In this document: positions 10,597 to 21,170 of the stretch, in pieces
Layout of the letters: each line of letters opens with the position of its first letter
How positions within the stretch are numbered: position 1 is the first letter of the stretch
Source: Entrophospora sp. SA101
Taxonomy: Eukaryota > Glomeromycota > Glomeromycetes > Entrophosporales > Entrophosporaceae
Length of the DNA: 27,346 bases
Assembly (NCBI GenBank): GCA_958430865.1
Contig: CAUDNR010004264.1
Coordinates: 29,116 to 56,461 of the forward strand
Direction: 5' to 3'
Notes under the pieces: generated by a model
The model's database searches: none
Seen by the model: the letters and a program-made list of their open reading frames with translations, nothing else
What the model was told of the DNA's origin: nothing
Translations under genes and position numbers: made by a program

Positions 10597-11675
10597 ATCA
10601 TCACTTTCTTGAATCTTGATAAAGTACTTTTGAATCCCATCCAATATCTGTTTGTTTTGAATTGAAGAAATTTCCTTTGTACTTTATAAGAAAACCCACC
10701 GTGAATAAGCAACATTATAACAGAAAACGTGTTAAAAAATCGGTTAAATTGCTTATTCCTGACAGAACATGGCGCTCGAAACATTACGAATAACATATTA
10801 TGTCAAATATTATTATTACTATGTCAAAGATTTGAATATGAGGTAGGGATTACAAATTAATTGGCACATTTTATTTTTAAAGCAAAAATCATGCTCGTTT
10901 TAAATAATATCTTTCTTTGGTTGGTTTAAAATAAGTATCAGCGAGCACGTGTAGTGTTACTCGTCTGGTTATTTTGGTAATACTTCAATTTTATTGGATG
11001 AGAATTTGTGGCGAAGAAAAGGAAATTAATTAACACCAATACTAGATGCAAAGTCAGTCATATTTGTTATGTCTGGGTGATATATGTTGTAGATCTACCT
11101 GTGCTAGGTCCATCAACTTCAGGATCATCATGTGTAGTTGATAGCCTAACTGAATTATTCTTTTGAATAAAAATACATTAGTGATGTATTACTTCCAACA
11201 ATTTGATTTGATTATTCAATGATTTCTTCATTTGTTTCAAGTGTGGAATCATTTCAATCCTGGAGGTTACTAAAAAAACTAACAACAAAGTTTTTAATTA
11301 GAACAGAAATAATATTAAAAATATAATTAACAATATATTTTCACTTTCTAAATCTACTGAAAAAAGTTTTGCCATTATGATGAACTTTTAACCATTTATC
11401 ATCTGTGATATTATCATTGCTGTTTCTGTGGGACTTGATGGATTCTATGTTTTAAACTGCTTGTGTGTTACCACCATTATTTCAGTTGCTGAAGATGCAA
11501 TAAATGAATAAGAAAAAAGAAACCTTAAAGATTTTTTTATAGTAAAAAAAATATGGGTTATAAAATTATTTAAAAAAAGCCACAATTTGAAATATCAGCT
11601 AAAATACTTTTAATATAATCTATAAAGAAGGCTTTAAAATTTTATTTGGTGTGTGAGATATTATAATTTTCATTT
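10597..11675. other. Likely upstream remains of the CDC4-like pseudogene, otherwise non-coding
   Basis: No gene can be assembled. - strand scraps such as STTHDDPEVDGPSTGRSTTY (about 11160-11095) and HRNSNDNITDDKWLKVHHNG (about 11440-11375) have the Ser/Thr/Asn-rich composition of a disordered N-terminal region. They lie upstream of the WD40 pseudogene in the same orientation. A 117-codon open frame (10796-10446, -) overlaps the recognised WD40 frame in another phase and is probably spurious. Confidence 0.35.
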
Positions 11676-12333
11676 TTATGATTCATTTATTCGTCTAACC
11701 AGTAAATAAACATTTTGGCCAATATTAAGTTTATGCAAGTGATAAAGATTTCCTTCAATTGACATTAATAATCCACCAAATGATATAAAAACACCACTAA
11801 ATAGATGTAAATATAAAATGTAATCAATTATCATCCTTTTTGAAATATGATAACAACAAAATAATAATAATAAAAATATTTACTTACATTCTTCCAGCTT
11901 GATATTCAACATATTTATAAACTCTACCATGCATAACATACTCATAATTATCTGATAAATCTGGTTCATTCAAACCCTTTCCTTGCCAAGAAACTCTTTG
12001 TGAACTATCTTCACGTTCAATAACCATACTTTCATCTATTTTTTCAGAATTCATTGTTAAACCTGTTGATAATAACAACTCTATCTTTTCACCAATATCC
12101 AAAGCATATAGATCTGTATTAACATCTAGTAATAATCCCACATCGCCTGATTCACTACGTCCTGTAAATCTTGATACTTTTTTATTTTCAGATGAGGAGA
12201 TTAATATTAATTTTGGTTGTTTGATCAAAAAAGAATGAAAGAGAAACTAACCTCGATCAAATTTTTTACCATCTTTATCCATATCATTTATATTAAACTC
12301 TTCACTATATACAATATAACTTTTTTTATTCAT
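11676..12333 (-). CDS. RPB8: RNA polymerases I, II and III shared subunit RPABC3 (Rpb8)
   Basis: Rpb8 is a small OB-fold subunit shared by all three nuclear RNA polymerases. Exons on the - strand: 12333-12252, 12176-11888 and 11796-11676, giving 492 nt and 163 aa (yeast 146, human 150). Introns are 75 and 91 nt and GT-AG, in phases 1 and 2. Exon 1 gives MNKKSYIVYSEEFNINDMD followed by KDGKKFDR, the conserved 'D..G.KFDRVSR' start. Exon 2 gives VSRFTGRSESGDVGLLLDVN, then TDLYALDIGEKIELLLS, a fungal-type loop with RVSW, and NYEYVMHGRVYKY. Exon 3 gives ISFGGLLMSIEGNLYHL and NVYLLVRRINES. The loop between strands is longer than in animals but keeps the Trp seen in yeast. Both junctions restore conserved text. 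An in-frame ATG inside intron 1 makes a shorter frame look open, but it would lack the conserved N-terminus. The gene looks functional. Confidence 0.95.
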
Positions 12334-13410
12334 TATTAATATTATTCTATATTTAATTACCTAGATTCTAGTTACACAAAACATTCATATCAATTTATAT
12401 AAAAAAAAAGTAAAAAATAAAAATAATGCTTCCACCATGCCTTTGGGCACCCTCACTTGAACCACATACAATAATAAATTCTTATGCATATAAGCATGCT
12501 ATAATAAGTGAATGTATACGTATAGGCAAGGAAGAAAGCAAATATGAATCACAAGTATGTGGATATATTATTATCATTATCAAATAAATAAATAAATAAG
12601 TTGTTGTAATTGTTTTTGTTAATTGATTTATTTATTATTAAGCATTATATTACATTTAAAGATAAATGATAGAGAAAAAGATTACCTATTCCAGAAAAAT
12701 ATAGAATTAAAAGCTGGTGAAGATGTTCAGTATGTTATTTTTTCCTTACTTTGTTCCAAATTTTATTTAATTATAAATTCATCCATTTACAATCGTAGCG
12801 GACCTCGCCACCACAGCGGATTTCTTGTTACTATTACAACGGATCTAAATATTGGCCCTTTTTAGTCGTGTGACGTTTCCCTGAGGCTTGCTTTTCTATA
12901 TTAATATGTGAAAATAAATTCGAAATTCGTGTCACATGAAGTTATTTTTATAATAAACTCGTTAGAGTAAAATGAAAGTACTCCATTAAAGCTTTCTAAT
13001 TAATACTCTTTCATACCAAAAGGTCTTCTCTACATGAATTCACAGCTATTCAAAAACGGTATTACTTTTTCACTTCAAACCTCAGATTATTTCTCAATAT
13101 CGCTTTAAAAGACTTGAATACTTTTTCATATGGTCATTACTTTATGGGGGTACTGGTTAATAAGTTCACGAAAAACTATTTATAGAAATTTTAATAGTCA
13201 TGAATTTTATGTAGATAGGATTCAGCAAAAACTAAAAGGTATTTTATTAGTGAATGTTTTATATTTCTGACTTTATATTGGTTAAAGTTTCATTAATGAT
13301 TGTTATGAATATCCATCAATCAGTAGTTGTTATAGCAACATTAAACAATAATATGCGAACGATGACAACGAATCATCTTTTTTGAGGATGATAATAAAGA
13401 TTAAGATTCA
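12334..13410. other. RPB8 upstream region and non-coding DNA
   Basis: The first about 150 bases should hold the RPB8 promoter; I see no clear TATA box or motif. A possible + strand exon at about 12655-12729 reads INDREKDYLFQKNIELKAGE and then DVQ, and ends at a GTATGT that could be a splice donor, but I cannot identify a gene or find the next exon. A relatively GC-rich patch at 12790-12870 has no recognisable content. Nothing else stands out. Confidence 0.35.
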
Positions 13411-14191
13411 ATTTGTATAGGAATGATCGAAGTAAACGTTAAGGACAAGATTTATGAACAAAACATACTAACGAATGTTTATAAATGATTCAATAGTTTG
13501 CACAGGAGTAATCTAAGTAAGCGTTAAAGACAAGATCTATGAACAAAATATACTAACAAACGTTTTATCAATTATTCAATAGTTTGTACAGGAGTGATCG
13601 AAGTAAGCATTAAGGACAAGATTTATGAACAAAATATACTAACGAACGTTTTATCATAGTTTATGTAGGAGTGATCGAAGTAAGCGTTAATGACAAGATC
13701 TATGAAGCTTGCAAAATATATAATGAACGTTTTATCAATTATTCAATAGTTTGTGCAGGAGTGATTGAAGTAAACTTTAAAGACAAGATCTGTGAAGCTT
13801 ACAAAATATTCTAACAAATGTTTTATCAATTATTCAATAGTTTGTGCAGAAGTAATCGAGGTAAGCTTTGCAAAATATTCTAACGAATGTTTTATCAATC
13901 ATTCAATGATTTGTGCAGGAGTGACCGAGGTGAGCTTTAAAAGGACAAGATCTATGAAGCTTGCAAAATATTCTAACGAACATTTTATCAATTATTCATA
14001 GTTTGTGCAGGAGCGATCGAAATAAACTTTAAGGACAAGATCTATGAAGCTTACAAAATATACTAACGAACATTTTTATCAATTATTCAATAGTTTGTAT
14101 AGGAGTGATCGAAGTAAGTGTTAAAGACAAGATCTGTGAAGCTTGCAAAGCCAGTTTTACAAAAATAGGCATTTTATCAATCATTAAATAG
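13411..14191 (+). repeat. Nine-unit tandem array, 85-92 bp units, coding-like
   Basis: Nine diverged direct repeats begin near 13424, 13509, 13595, 13672, 13762, 13853, 13922, 14014 and 14106, each opening with a version of GGAGTGATCGAAGTAAG. Most units are 85-92 bp; two are shortened by deletions. Several units translate in one + frame as a ~30-residue repeat with VIEVSVNDKIYEACKIYNER, FINYSIVCAG and so on. A 6-nt insertion (GCTTGC or GCTTAC) in units 4, 5 and 7-9 adds two codons, while units 1-3 lack it. That indel is in frame, as expected if the array descends from a protein-coding tandem repeat. Stops and frameshifts now break it into pieces (a 69-codon open stretch at 13792-13998). I do not recognise the protein family. 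Confidence 0.75.
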
Positions 14192-14741
14192 TTATGTTTA
14201 TTATTTATTTATGTATACAAATTTCTCTTTTATTTTAACTTATATTTAATATATGAAACAAATTGCATTTTAAAATGGAAAACACGTAGAAAATATATGG
14301 GGAAGACGTACACCATACCGTTTCCGTATGTTTTCCAGGATTCCAGACAGGCTGATTCACACCGGTCCATTCGAAATAACAACTTTTAATCACTTGAATT
14401 GCAAGTCATTATTAAAATGCGTGTTTGATTTTTTTTCTGTTTGTAAAGTGGAAAAAGATGATTTTAGCTGGCGAAATATTTCAGAACTGGGAAAAGAAAA
14501 GGCAAAACCATTATAATAGAGGGATTATAAGTTAATATAGGTGAAAGGATTCATATAAAAGAAGAAAATCAATTGAATGGAAGCAAATACTAACATCTCT
14601 CATTTCACTTTATAGGAGTTATGAAACCAATTATTGAATTAGAAGAAACAATCACACCATCAAATAAACATATTAAAGGTGATTAAATATCAATTTTATT
14701 ATTACTATTTTTTTTTTTTTTTTAAATAACACACTTATATG
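14192..14741 (+). other. Possible exon remains of an unrecognised gene
   Basis: A short candidate exon at 14616-14678 is bordered by TTTATAG and GGTGAT, consistent with AG/GT splice sites. It encodes VMKPIIELEETITPSNKHIK in the only open phase. Upstream, a 62-codon frame (14328-14513) ending WRNISELGKEKAKPL may or may not belong to the same gene. I cannot link them or identify the product. A T-rich tract and then the Tc1/mariner fragment follow directly. Confidence 0.35.
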
Positions 14742-15275
14742 CACTACCTACCCAAAAGTTTCGGTCACCCTAAATTGATGAATTGCGCAAAAGCGTACAT
14801 AATAACCACACAGACAATTTATATTTTTTTGATCCTAGGTATTCATGTACTTAAATATAAAATTTTAGATTTCTAGCCTTTATACAGCTCAAATAATAAT
14901 AAAAAAACGAATTCCGATCATTTTTGTAAAGAAAAAAATTTGACACGAAGAATCTTAAAACCTACATATTAACATATTATGAGATTTTTACATGCGATAA
15001 TCTAATTATCAAGAAAAAAATTTTTTACATTATTTTGGATAGTTTTTTTTTTAAAGATTTGATAAAATTTAAATTTCGTAAAATGTCTAACTGAACGTGG
15101 TCAAATTATTGTTCTTCATATAGGCAGCAAAATTCTTGAATTTTCTAGAACAACAGTTACTCGAACTATAAAGAATTATGAAATAAGAGGTAGTGTCAAA
15201 GACTTAACTTGAAATGGTCGACCAAAAATATTAAATAATGACCATCAAAAAGTATTGAAAGCAATTGTCAACCAT
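14742..15275 (+). mobile_element. Tc1/mariner transposon, 5' fragment (copy 1)
   Basis: It starts with CACTACCTACCCAAAAGTTT, and the first ~185 bp (14742-14926) are near-identical to the other terminus of copy 2 (19369-19554). The element therefore has long terminal inverted repeats. After a 5' leader the transposase N-terminus starts near 15083. It keeps pieces missing from copy 2, such as ERGQIIVLHIG (a helix-turn-helix region), then TTVTRTIKNYEIRGSVKDLT and GRPKILN, a GRPR-like linker. Homology to copy 2 ends at about 15275 after KAIVN. Stops are present (for example TGA at 15092), so this is a dead 3'-truncated copy. Confidence 0.85.
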
Positions 15276-15649
15276 GGGAACATTTCAAATTTGCTGATAG
15301 TTCAATAGGAACACGTGAAACTCTGAAATGATGATTTGGAAAAAGATGTGTGTTTTAAAAGCTTCGATGGAAATTTTTGCCTATAGTTACATCCAAGAGT
15401 ATTAACTCAAAATTTCTATTGAAAAGCCCCATGTAGCAAAGTGTAAATACTGTACTTGGTGAATACTTGAGATATCAAAATCATGCTAAATATTTCTATT
15501 TATTATAGTGTACATGTTTGGTTTTGTCTATTAAAATATTTAAATCAATAAGGTAAATCTATTGTTTGATATTAAAATCACGTTTTTTTTCTTTGAATAA
15601 ATTCACGCATTCGAAAAATATTAATATTAATGTGTTCTTTCTTCTTTAA
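15276..15649. other. Non-coding AT-rich DNA
   Basis: The sequence loses similarity to the Tc1/mariner family here. I see only AT-rich sequence with stops in all frames and no convincing feature. Confidence 0.4.
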
Positions 15650-15930
15650 ATTTACCAAAAGAAGTATGTCTACAAGAAGGTGTCTGAGTTATGTTCTTAA
15701 ATAACAAAAAACTATTTGAAGCAGATATTTGTATACCGTAGCTTGAATAAATTATTTTTGAATTGATGGAAACGAGAGCCTCAAGAAAACAATTTCCTCT
15801 TCAAAATGCATTCGCGTTTACCATCCACGAAACTTTTACATCATGTACCGTATCTGTAGATGAAAATACATCTTTTGAGAAGGTCAAGTTTAAACAGAGT
15901 AGTTCTTTTTAGATGGGCTTCATACCTTAA
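15650..15930 (+). pseudogene. PIF1-like helicase remnant, second copy
   Basis: LPKEVCLQEGV, a stop, then VMFLNNKKLFEADIC (about 15652-15735) correspond to the PIF1 segment 'LP.E..L..GARVMLL.N....GL.NG', with the Arg codon replaced by TGA. About 50 bases on, SRKQFPLQNAFAFTIHETF and CTVSVDENTSF (15777-15885) match the 'R.QFPL.LAFA.TIHKSQG' and following block also seen at 1990-2400. The Lys-Ser-Gln-Gly core is lost. The domain order is correct and frames are broken. Together with the copy at 1990-2400 it shows that this helicase family is repeated in the genome. Confidence 0.6.
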
Positions 15931-16763
15931 AGTTTGATAATGGGAGCAAGTGTATTAAAATAGATTAAATTAAACATGCATTCATTATTATAATCCTTTT
16001 GTCGTTTTGCATCCGTGAAACACCGAATCTTCGGCTCGATTAAACATTTGTTATTATTATTGGTAAACGAAAAGTTTAATTATTCAACAGACATCTCAAA
16101 CCTTGCTTTGATGTTTAGAGCTCGCTTATTGGGATTGCGTAGATTTCAAAGTCTAAAGGCTTAACGATAGCTTTTAAAACTGAAAAATAATAATAGTATT
16201 TCATATAAATTCTACATAACATAGTATTAGTATAGCATGTATTATTGGACCGTCTTTTTTTCAAGCTAAAGTTATTTGCAAGAAGCAAATTAATTTTACC
16301 ACCATCCAGGAGCTGTGGAGTATTTTTAAAGTTTAAAGAACCAGTTTACATTTGATGCTTTCTCTATGACGACTTAGAGACAGTATATATGTACTCCGAA
16401 GAAAGTTCTCGAGGTTGTAAAATCTAACGCAGTTAGATGCTGGTAATAACATCAATGTGTTGGATCCAAGTAAAGTTATACCCACAAATGATATTCCACC
16501 AGCATCATTCATTATATGAAATAAGAGAATTATAGAAAAAGTCAACAATCACAAATGTGACTTTAACAATAATAATAATAATAAAAGAAGAGTAAATATT
16601 AATTATAAAGTTTAATAAAAAGATATATAATGAAATTAATCATCCATTGATATTTCAACATCTTTTCCCTTATTGTTATTATTTATTATTATTATCATCA
16701 TCATTATTAGAACCTAATTAAAATTAATTTATTAATGAATTTGTATTTATTTAGAGTTGATAT
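15931..16763. other. Non-coding; two mixed-composition patches of unknown origin
   Basis: Patches at about 16110-16165 and 16330-16520 are less AT-rich than their surroundings. The second contains a 71-codon - strand open frame with DAGGISFVGITLLGSN and LPASNCVRFYNLENF. They could be fragments of genes or of a transposon, but I recognise no family. The remainder is AT-rich with ATT/TTA microsatellites (16568-16720). Confidence 0.3.
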
Positions 16764-18136
16764 CTAATGAACTGTTGTTACTTGTATAACTTTTGATTTA
16801 GTAATTTTATCATCTAATATTCTACTTGTATGATATGCATCTGGATGTGATTTGTGTACTTGATCGCCTATAAAAAATTTGAATAATATTTTTATTAAAC
16901 TATTATTGTTACTATTACTATTATTATTATTATTATCAAGAATTTCTTTTAGTTTATCATAAGAAAATTATAAAGCTCTTCAACAGTTGGTCTTTTTGAT
17001 GAATCCACATTCCAACACTTCCGCATCATTTACAAATAATCATCAGGTATTTCAGGTAATATTGATGGTCATAAGCCTTCACATATATCAGAAATTAAAC
17101 AACGATTATGAGCTCCATCATCAAATGGTGGATGGCCTGCAAATGTTTCCCACATTAACATCCCAACACTGTCTCTTTAGTATTCTTTGTATTAATTTTA
17201 CCTCTAAGTAGCTCAGGTGCAACATATGACACTGGTCCACATAATCCTAGATCTGTAACATAACAATTACCTCCTTGCAATAATATATTACCACTATGTG
17301 AATTATCATGGATCAAATCTTTTTCATGTATATCACTTAATGCATTACATAAAGCTTCAAAGATTGTAATTCTGTATTTTAATTAGAATGATTTTTTCTC
17401 AAATTCTAAAACCATTGTATGACTTCCATATCTGGGAATTTAGCTATATTGTGGCATTTAATAATCATTCCTGCTGAAATTGAATATAAAATCAATTATC
17501 ATTGTATTGTTTTATTTGTTTCAAGTGATAACTACCAATCTAATAAAAAAAAGTCTTTTCCTGAATTACTTGAATCATTTAAAATTTTTAATAGTATTAT
17601 TTGCTTCCCAAAATAACTAAATTCCTTTTTATTCTTATCATAATCATCAACACTTCCTCTTGTCCATGTAGCAGTATAAATTCACCTTAAGCTAACTTTG
17701 TTACTTTTTCAAATTGCTCAAAAGATATCCATTACAAAATACAAGTTTGCAGAAATGATTTCAATTGTTGAATAAATCATCATCTATGCTATTTCCAGAT
17801 GTCTAAGCAGTGAGAAAACTCTGTAATTGTAAACTAATGCAACCTTCACAGAATCTATCAGAGTATCTTGTCAATTTACACTTCTTACATTCTTTGGTTT
17901 GCCTAATTCATTCCTTGCATTTCTTAATACAAAATCATAAATAAGCTTTTCTTTACAAAACTCATTTTTATTTTCATTTTCAAAAGGCTCCTTGTTTTTT
18001 TTTTACTAATGAAATAGGATAATCTTTCATGCTTTCTTTATCAGAATTAGCCAAAGCATTATTATTAATTTCATTACCAATTTTATGTAAAAATTCCTTT
18101 CTTTCTGGCAATTTATTAATGACATTTTAACTTTAT
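16764..18136 (-). pseudogene. Tyrosine-kinase-like (TKL) protein kinase, decayed
   Basis: Read on the - strand: an N-terminal KLPERKEFLHKIGNEINNN segment (about 18113-18057); CKKCKLTRYSDRFCEGC, a CxxC-x9-CxxC block; TSGNSIDDD; a degraded glycine loop; KKEFSYFGKQIILLKILNDS (helix C region); EALCNALSDIHEKDLIHDNS and HSGNILLQGGNCYVTDLGLC (catalytic loop and activation segment); SYVAPELLRG (APE motif); GMLMWETFAGHPPFDDGAHN; and KCWNVDSSKRPTVEELYNFL. After a microsatellite-containing, intron-like gap, VHKSHPDAYHTSRILDDKI runs to a stop at 16764. This is the layout of the greatly expanded TKL kinases of arbuscular mycorrhizal fungi. The catalytic HRD motif reads HDN and DFG reads DLG, so even the encoded fold would lack the catalytic Asp. 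Numerous frameshifts and stops confirm decay. Confidence 0.8.
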
Positions 18137-19368
18137 TTTGGTAAAATTTAATTTGTATTTACATTTTTGAATAATGTGTAACAAATAATTCCGCGTACTC
18201 TTTATATAAATGGGGGTTTTTTAACAGTTAAAGATTACTTTTCTAATCAGGATGAAGTGATAAAGAATTCATTATAATTTAAACATTGATTCTTTTTTTA
18301 TGGAGTATATTTATTCATGTAATGTTTTTATTTTCTATTGCTACTGACTGCTACGATGACAACATTACCGTTTCTATTACTCCTACTACTTAAGAAAGAT
18401 TCGACAGCTAGACTTTAATCCCACAAAAATCCTTCTTCTATTTGCATGGCACAGCCCTTGAAATGTCAACAGTTCAAAAAAGTGCAATAACATCAATAAA
18501 TTTAATCTGTTTTTGACCGGATCAGATTAACCTTTCAAAATAACCATTCAATTGTTTCTTCTTATGTAAACTTAGAAGAATCATCCATTAATTCCCAAAT
18601 TGAGATATTTTGATTTTTTTTTTATTCAAGAAAAGTTATTGTTAAAAGTACATGAAATTCGAGTTGTTTATCTACATTATCCTTCATTAAAAGACTTCTT
18701 CCTCAACTATATTTATTTTGCCAACTTTGATGACGTTGTCTACTAAGCCTACTGTTGTCAACTTAGCCACACATTAAAATACAATGTAACATACATTAAT
18801 AATAATAAATATTAGCGCGCTAAAATAAACGACTAAAAATAAATAAAGATAATGGGTAAAATTATTAATCTAAAGGCTGTTTTGAAATTCAATTTTGAAT
18901 ACTAATTTTCAAAACTGTGACAATAATAATTCTATCTTTATTTGCCAGATTCGAAAAAAGGTAAATGTAATTTTAATAAAGACTCATGTACTCATTCAAT
19001 AAAATTTGAGCTTCGAACTATATTTGGTTTTTTTTCTATTTCTTTAATTTCGATTTCAAATTCGATTTTAATCAAAAGTTTTAGAAGTAAAATAATACTT
19101 TATATTAAAGCCATGGATACAAAATAAAATTCATGATTATTTTTCTTTTGATTAATTTCTTGAAGAAGGGTTAATGCTTTCATATAGCATACCAAAAAAA
19201 GCCTTTTAATGAAGGATCCCTTTCTTCAACCGTTTTCCATTTTTAGAAATTCATCGGAATCATGTTTTCGTGATCTTGATACTTTATAAAACAGAAAAAG
19301 TCTTTTTTAAAAAAATGCCATCTAAAAACAAGTAATATTTTTTTTATTTTTATTTTATTTTACATATA
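18137..19368. other. Non-coding, no confident gene
   Basis: No protein family is recognisable on either strand. A 61-codon + frame at 18942-19124 (containing DSKKGKCNFNKDSCTHSIKF) has a mixed start and an Ile/Ser-rich end and is not supported by splice sites. The region ends at the TA dinucleotide (19367-19368) that flanks the Tc1/mariner copy. Confidence 0.4.
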
Positions 19369-20800
19369 CACTACCTACCCAAAAGTTTCGGTCACCCTAA
19401 ATTGATGAATTGCGCAAAAGTGTACATAATAGCTACACAAAAAATTTATATTATTTTGATCCTAGGTATTCATGTACTTAAATATAAAATTTTAGATTTC
19501 TCTAGCATTTATACAGTTCAAATAATAATAAAAAAACGAATTCCGATTATTTTTGAAGTGAAAAAAAATTAGAATTTTGGAAATATAATTTTATTATTAA
19601 AAATGGCTTAAATTTTCAACAGCAACCTCTTATCAATTAGTAACTAGTAGACCATCCATTATTTGCAATGCATTCTGCAATTCTACGAGGCATGCTTTTA
19701 ATTAATTTTAAGTAAACGTTATTTGGAATTTTATTCCATTCTTCAATTATAGTGGTCTCTAATTCATTGAAATTTCTTGCTGGTTTAGGTTTTTTTCGAA
19801 TACGAGTCTCTAATTCACTCCACAAGTGTTCAATCAGATTTAGGTCTGGAGACTGGCTTGGCCAACTTTCTAAGATTTTTATTTCGTTTGTTTTTAGCCA
19901 TTTTTTAACTTTTTTAGCAGTATGGACTGGTGCATTATCATCTTGGAACAGATAACCTCGATTATTAAAACTATTGTTCATTAATAGCAACAAATAAGAT
20001 TGGAGTATCTCAATGTAATCATTTTAATTCATTTTCCCATCAGCTTTTACAAGTGGACCCAATCCTTTTCCAGAAAAGCAACTCCAAAATATTACACTAC
20101 CACCTCCGTGTTTGACTGTGGATCTTAGATTCTCAATATCAAACCTTGTTCCGATTGTCCTCAAAACATGACCTGGGCCATCATTTCTAAACAAGGTGAA
20201 CCTGCTTTCATCAATCTATATTACATTTTTCCATTTTTTTTACACTCCAATCTTTTCTTCTTAAGCACCAACCCATACACTTTTGTCTGTGTCCCTCATT
20301 AATAAGAGGCTTACATGCTGGAACACAAGAAAAAATGCCAATATCATGCAGGCTTCTTCTAAACGTGTTGATTGAAACTTGCAGACCAGTTTTCTGATTA
20401 AATTCTTTTTTTATTATTTCAGCTGATTCAATGTTGTTTTGTTGACAATTGCTTTCAATACTTTTTGATGGTCACTATTTAATATTTTTGGTCGACCACT
20501 TCGAGTTAAGTCTATGACACTACCTCTTATTTCATAATTCTTTATAGTTCGAGTAACTGTTGTTCTAGAATTTTGCTAATTTTCACTTTTGAATCGCCGC
20601 CTATATGGAGACCAATTAGACATTTTACGAAATTTAAAATTTTATCAAAAAATTATTAAAAAAAAACTATCCAAAATAATCTAAAAAAAAATTTCTTGAG
20701 AATTAGATGAAATTAGATTATCGCATCTAAAAATCTCATAATATGTTAATATGTGGGTTTTTAAAATTCTTCATGTCAAATTTTTTTCTATACAAAAATT
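19369..20800 (-). mobile_element. Tc1/mariner transposon, nearly full-length dead copy (copy 2)
   Basis: The 3' terminus of the element begins at 19369 with CACTACCTACCC directly after a TA, the target dinucleotide of Tc1/mariner elements. The first 186 bases (19369-19554) are the terminal inverted repeat, equal to the 5' terminus of copy 1 at about 94-95 percent by eye. The transposase gene runs on the - strand from about 20620 to 19641. The 5' inverted repeat is missing: similarity stops at about 20800, where a CAT/TTG microsatellite begins. Confidence 0.88.
19641..20622 (-). pseudogene. Tc1/mariner transposase, DD35E-spaced, decayed
   Basis: Transposase of the DDE superfamily. In order: MSNWS; TTVTRTIKNYEIRGSV and LTRSGRPKILN (DNA-binding domain and GRPR-like linker); SLHDIGIFSCVPACKPLINE and GHRQKCMGW; IDESRFTLF with the first catalytic Asp; VKHGGGSVIFWSCFSGKGLG; YLFQDDNAPVHTAKKVKKWL with the second Asp; SWPSQSPDLNLIEHLWSELE with the Glu; and the C-terminus ending NGWSTSY. 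Counting between the second Asp (DDN) and Glu (LIE) gives 35 residues, one more than the DD34E of classical Tc1, because of the extra residue in ILESWPS. There are stops before IDESRF and after ADGKM, and frameshifts near the middle. The last 118 codons (19993-19640) are still uninterrupted. It cannot make active protein. Confidence 0.9.
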
Positions 20801-20804
20801 TATT

Positions 20805-20827
20805 ATTGTTATCATCATCATCATCAT

Positions 20828-20858
<31 letters not shown>

Positions 20859-20860
20859 CT
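20805..20860 (+). repeat. ATC and TTG microsatellite at the transposon end
   Basis: Consecutive runs of ATC (about 20811-20828) and TTG (about 20830-20857) repeats directly abut the truncated end of Tc1/mariner copy 2. The repeat may have mediated loss of the missing terminus. Confidence 0.8.
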
Positions 20861-20901
20861 TTATAAATTAAAAAAAAAATTTTTTTTAGAAAAACACTTA
20901 C

Positions 20902-21170
20902 GGTGGAGAGGGAAGACATTCTTCTTGATGATGATTAATTAATTTGTTTGTAGAAGCTGTAACCGTTGTTGTTTTTTGTAAAGAGTTAGAAGCGTCGGAA
21001 GTAGTAGTAGTAGCAGCAGCTGAGTGGGTGCTGTTGGTATTATTTAGAGATGTTGCCATTGTGTTTATTGCTGGTAATAATTTTCTTTGAGATGACGGCA
21101 AAGAAGGAGGAGAGCTTGTGACTGTTTCTTCGATGCTTGAATTTTTATTACAAATCGTGTTTAAATTCAT
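20902..21170 (-). CDS. Putative first exon of a Ser/Thr-rich protein
   Basis: An open frame from ATG at 21170 encodes 89 codons plus two bases and stops being coding-like exactly at a consensus splice donor (GTAAGTG starting at 20901). The product starts MNLNTICNKNSSIEETVTSS and is dominated by Ser, Thr, Ala and Asn, including HSAAATTTTSDASNS, as in disordered N-terminal tails of fungal regulators. CAG/TAG-type trinucleotide runs explain part of the composition. No second exon is found: Tc1/mariner copy 2 starts about 100 bases downstream and sits where the next intron or exon should be. The gene may therefore be interrupted, or it may have a long transposon-bearing intron. Function unknown. 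Confidence 0.45.

Noticed and set aside
11884..12228. 114-codon single-exon reading of the RPB8 locus
   Set aside because: Its start lies in intron 1 and its end runs past the splice donor of exon 2; the three-exon model restores conserved Rpb8 ends.
17419..17616. 65-codon + strand open frame
   Set aside because: It lies on the opposite strand of the recognisable kinase pseudogene and has no motif of its own.
19752..19955. 67-codon + strand open frame
   Set aside because: It is the antisense shadow of the Tc1/mariner transposase catalytic domain.
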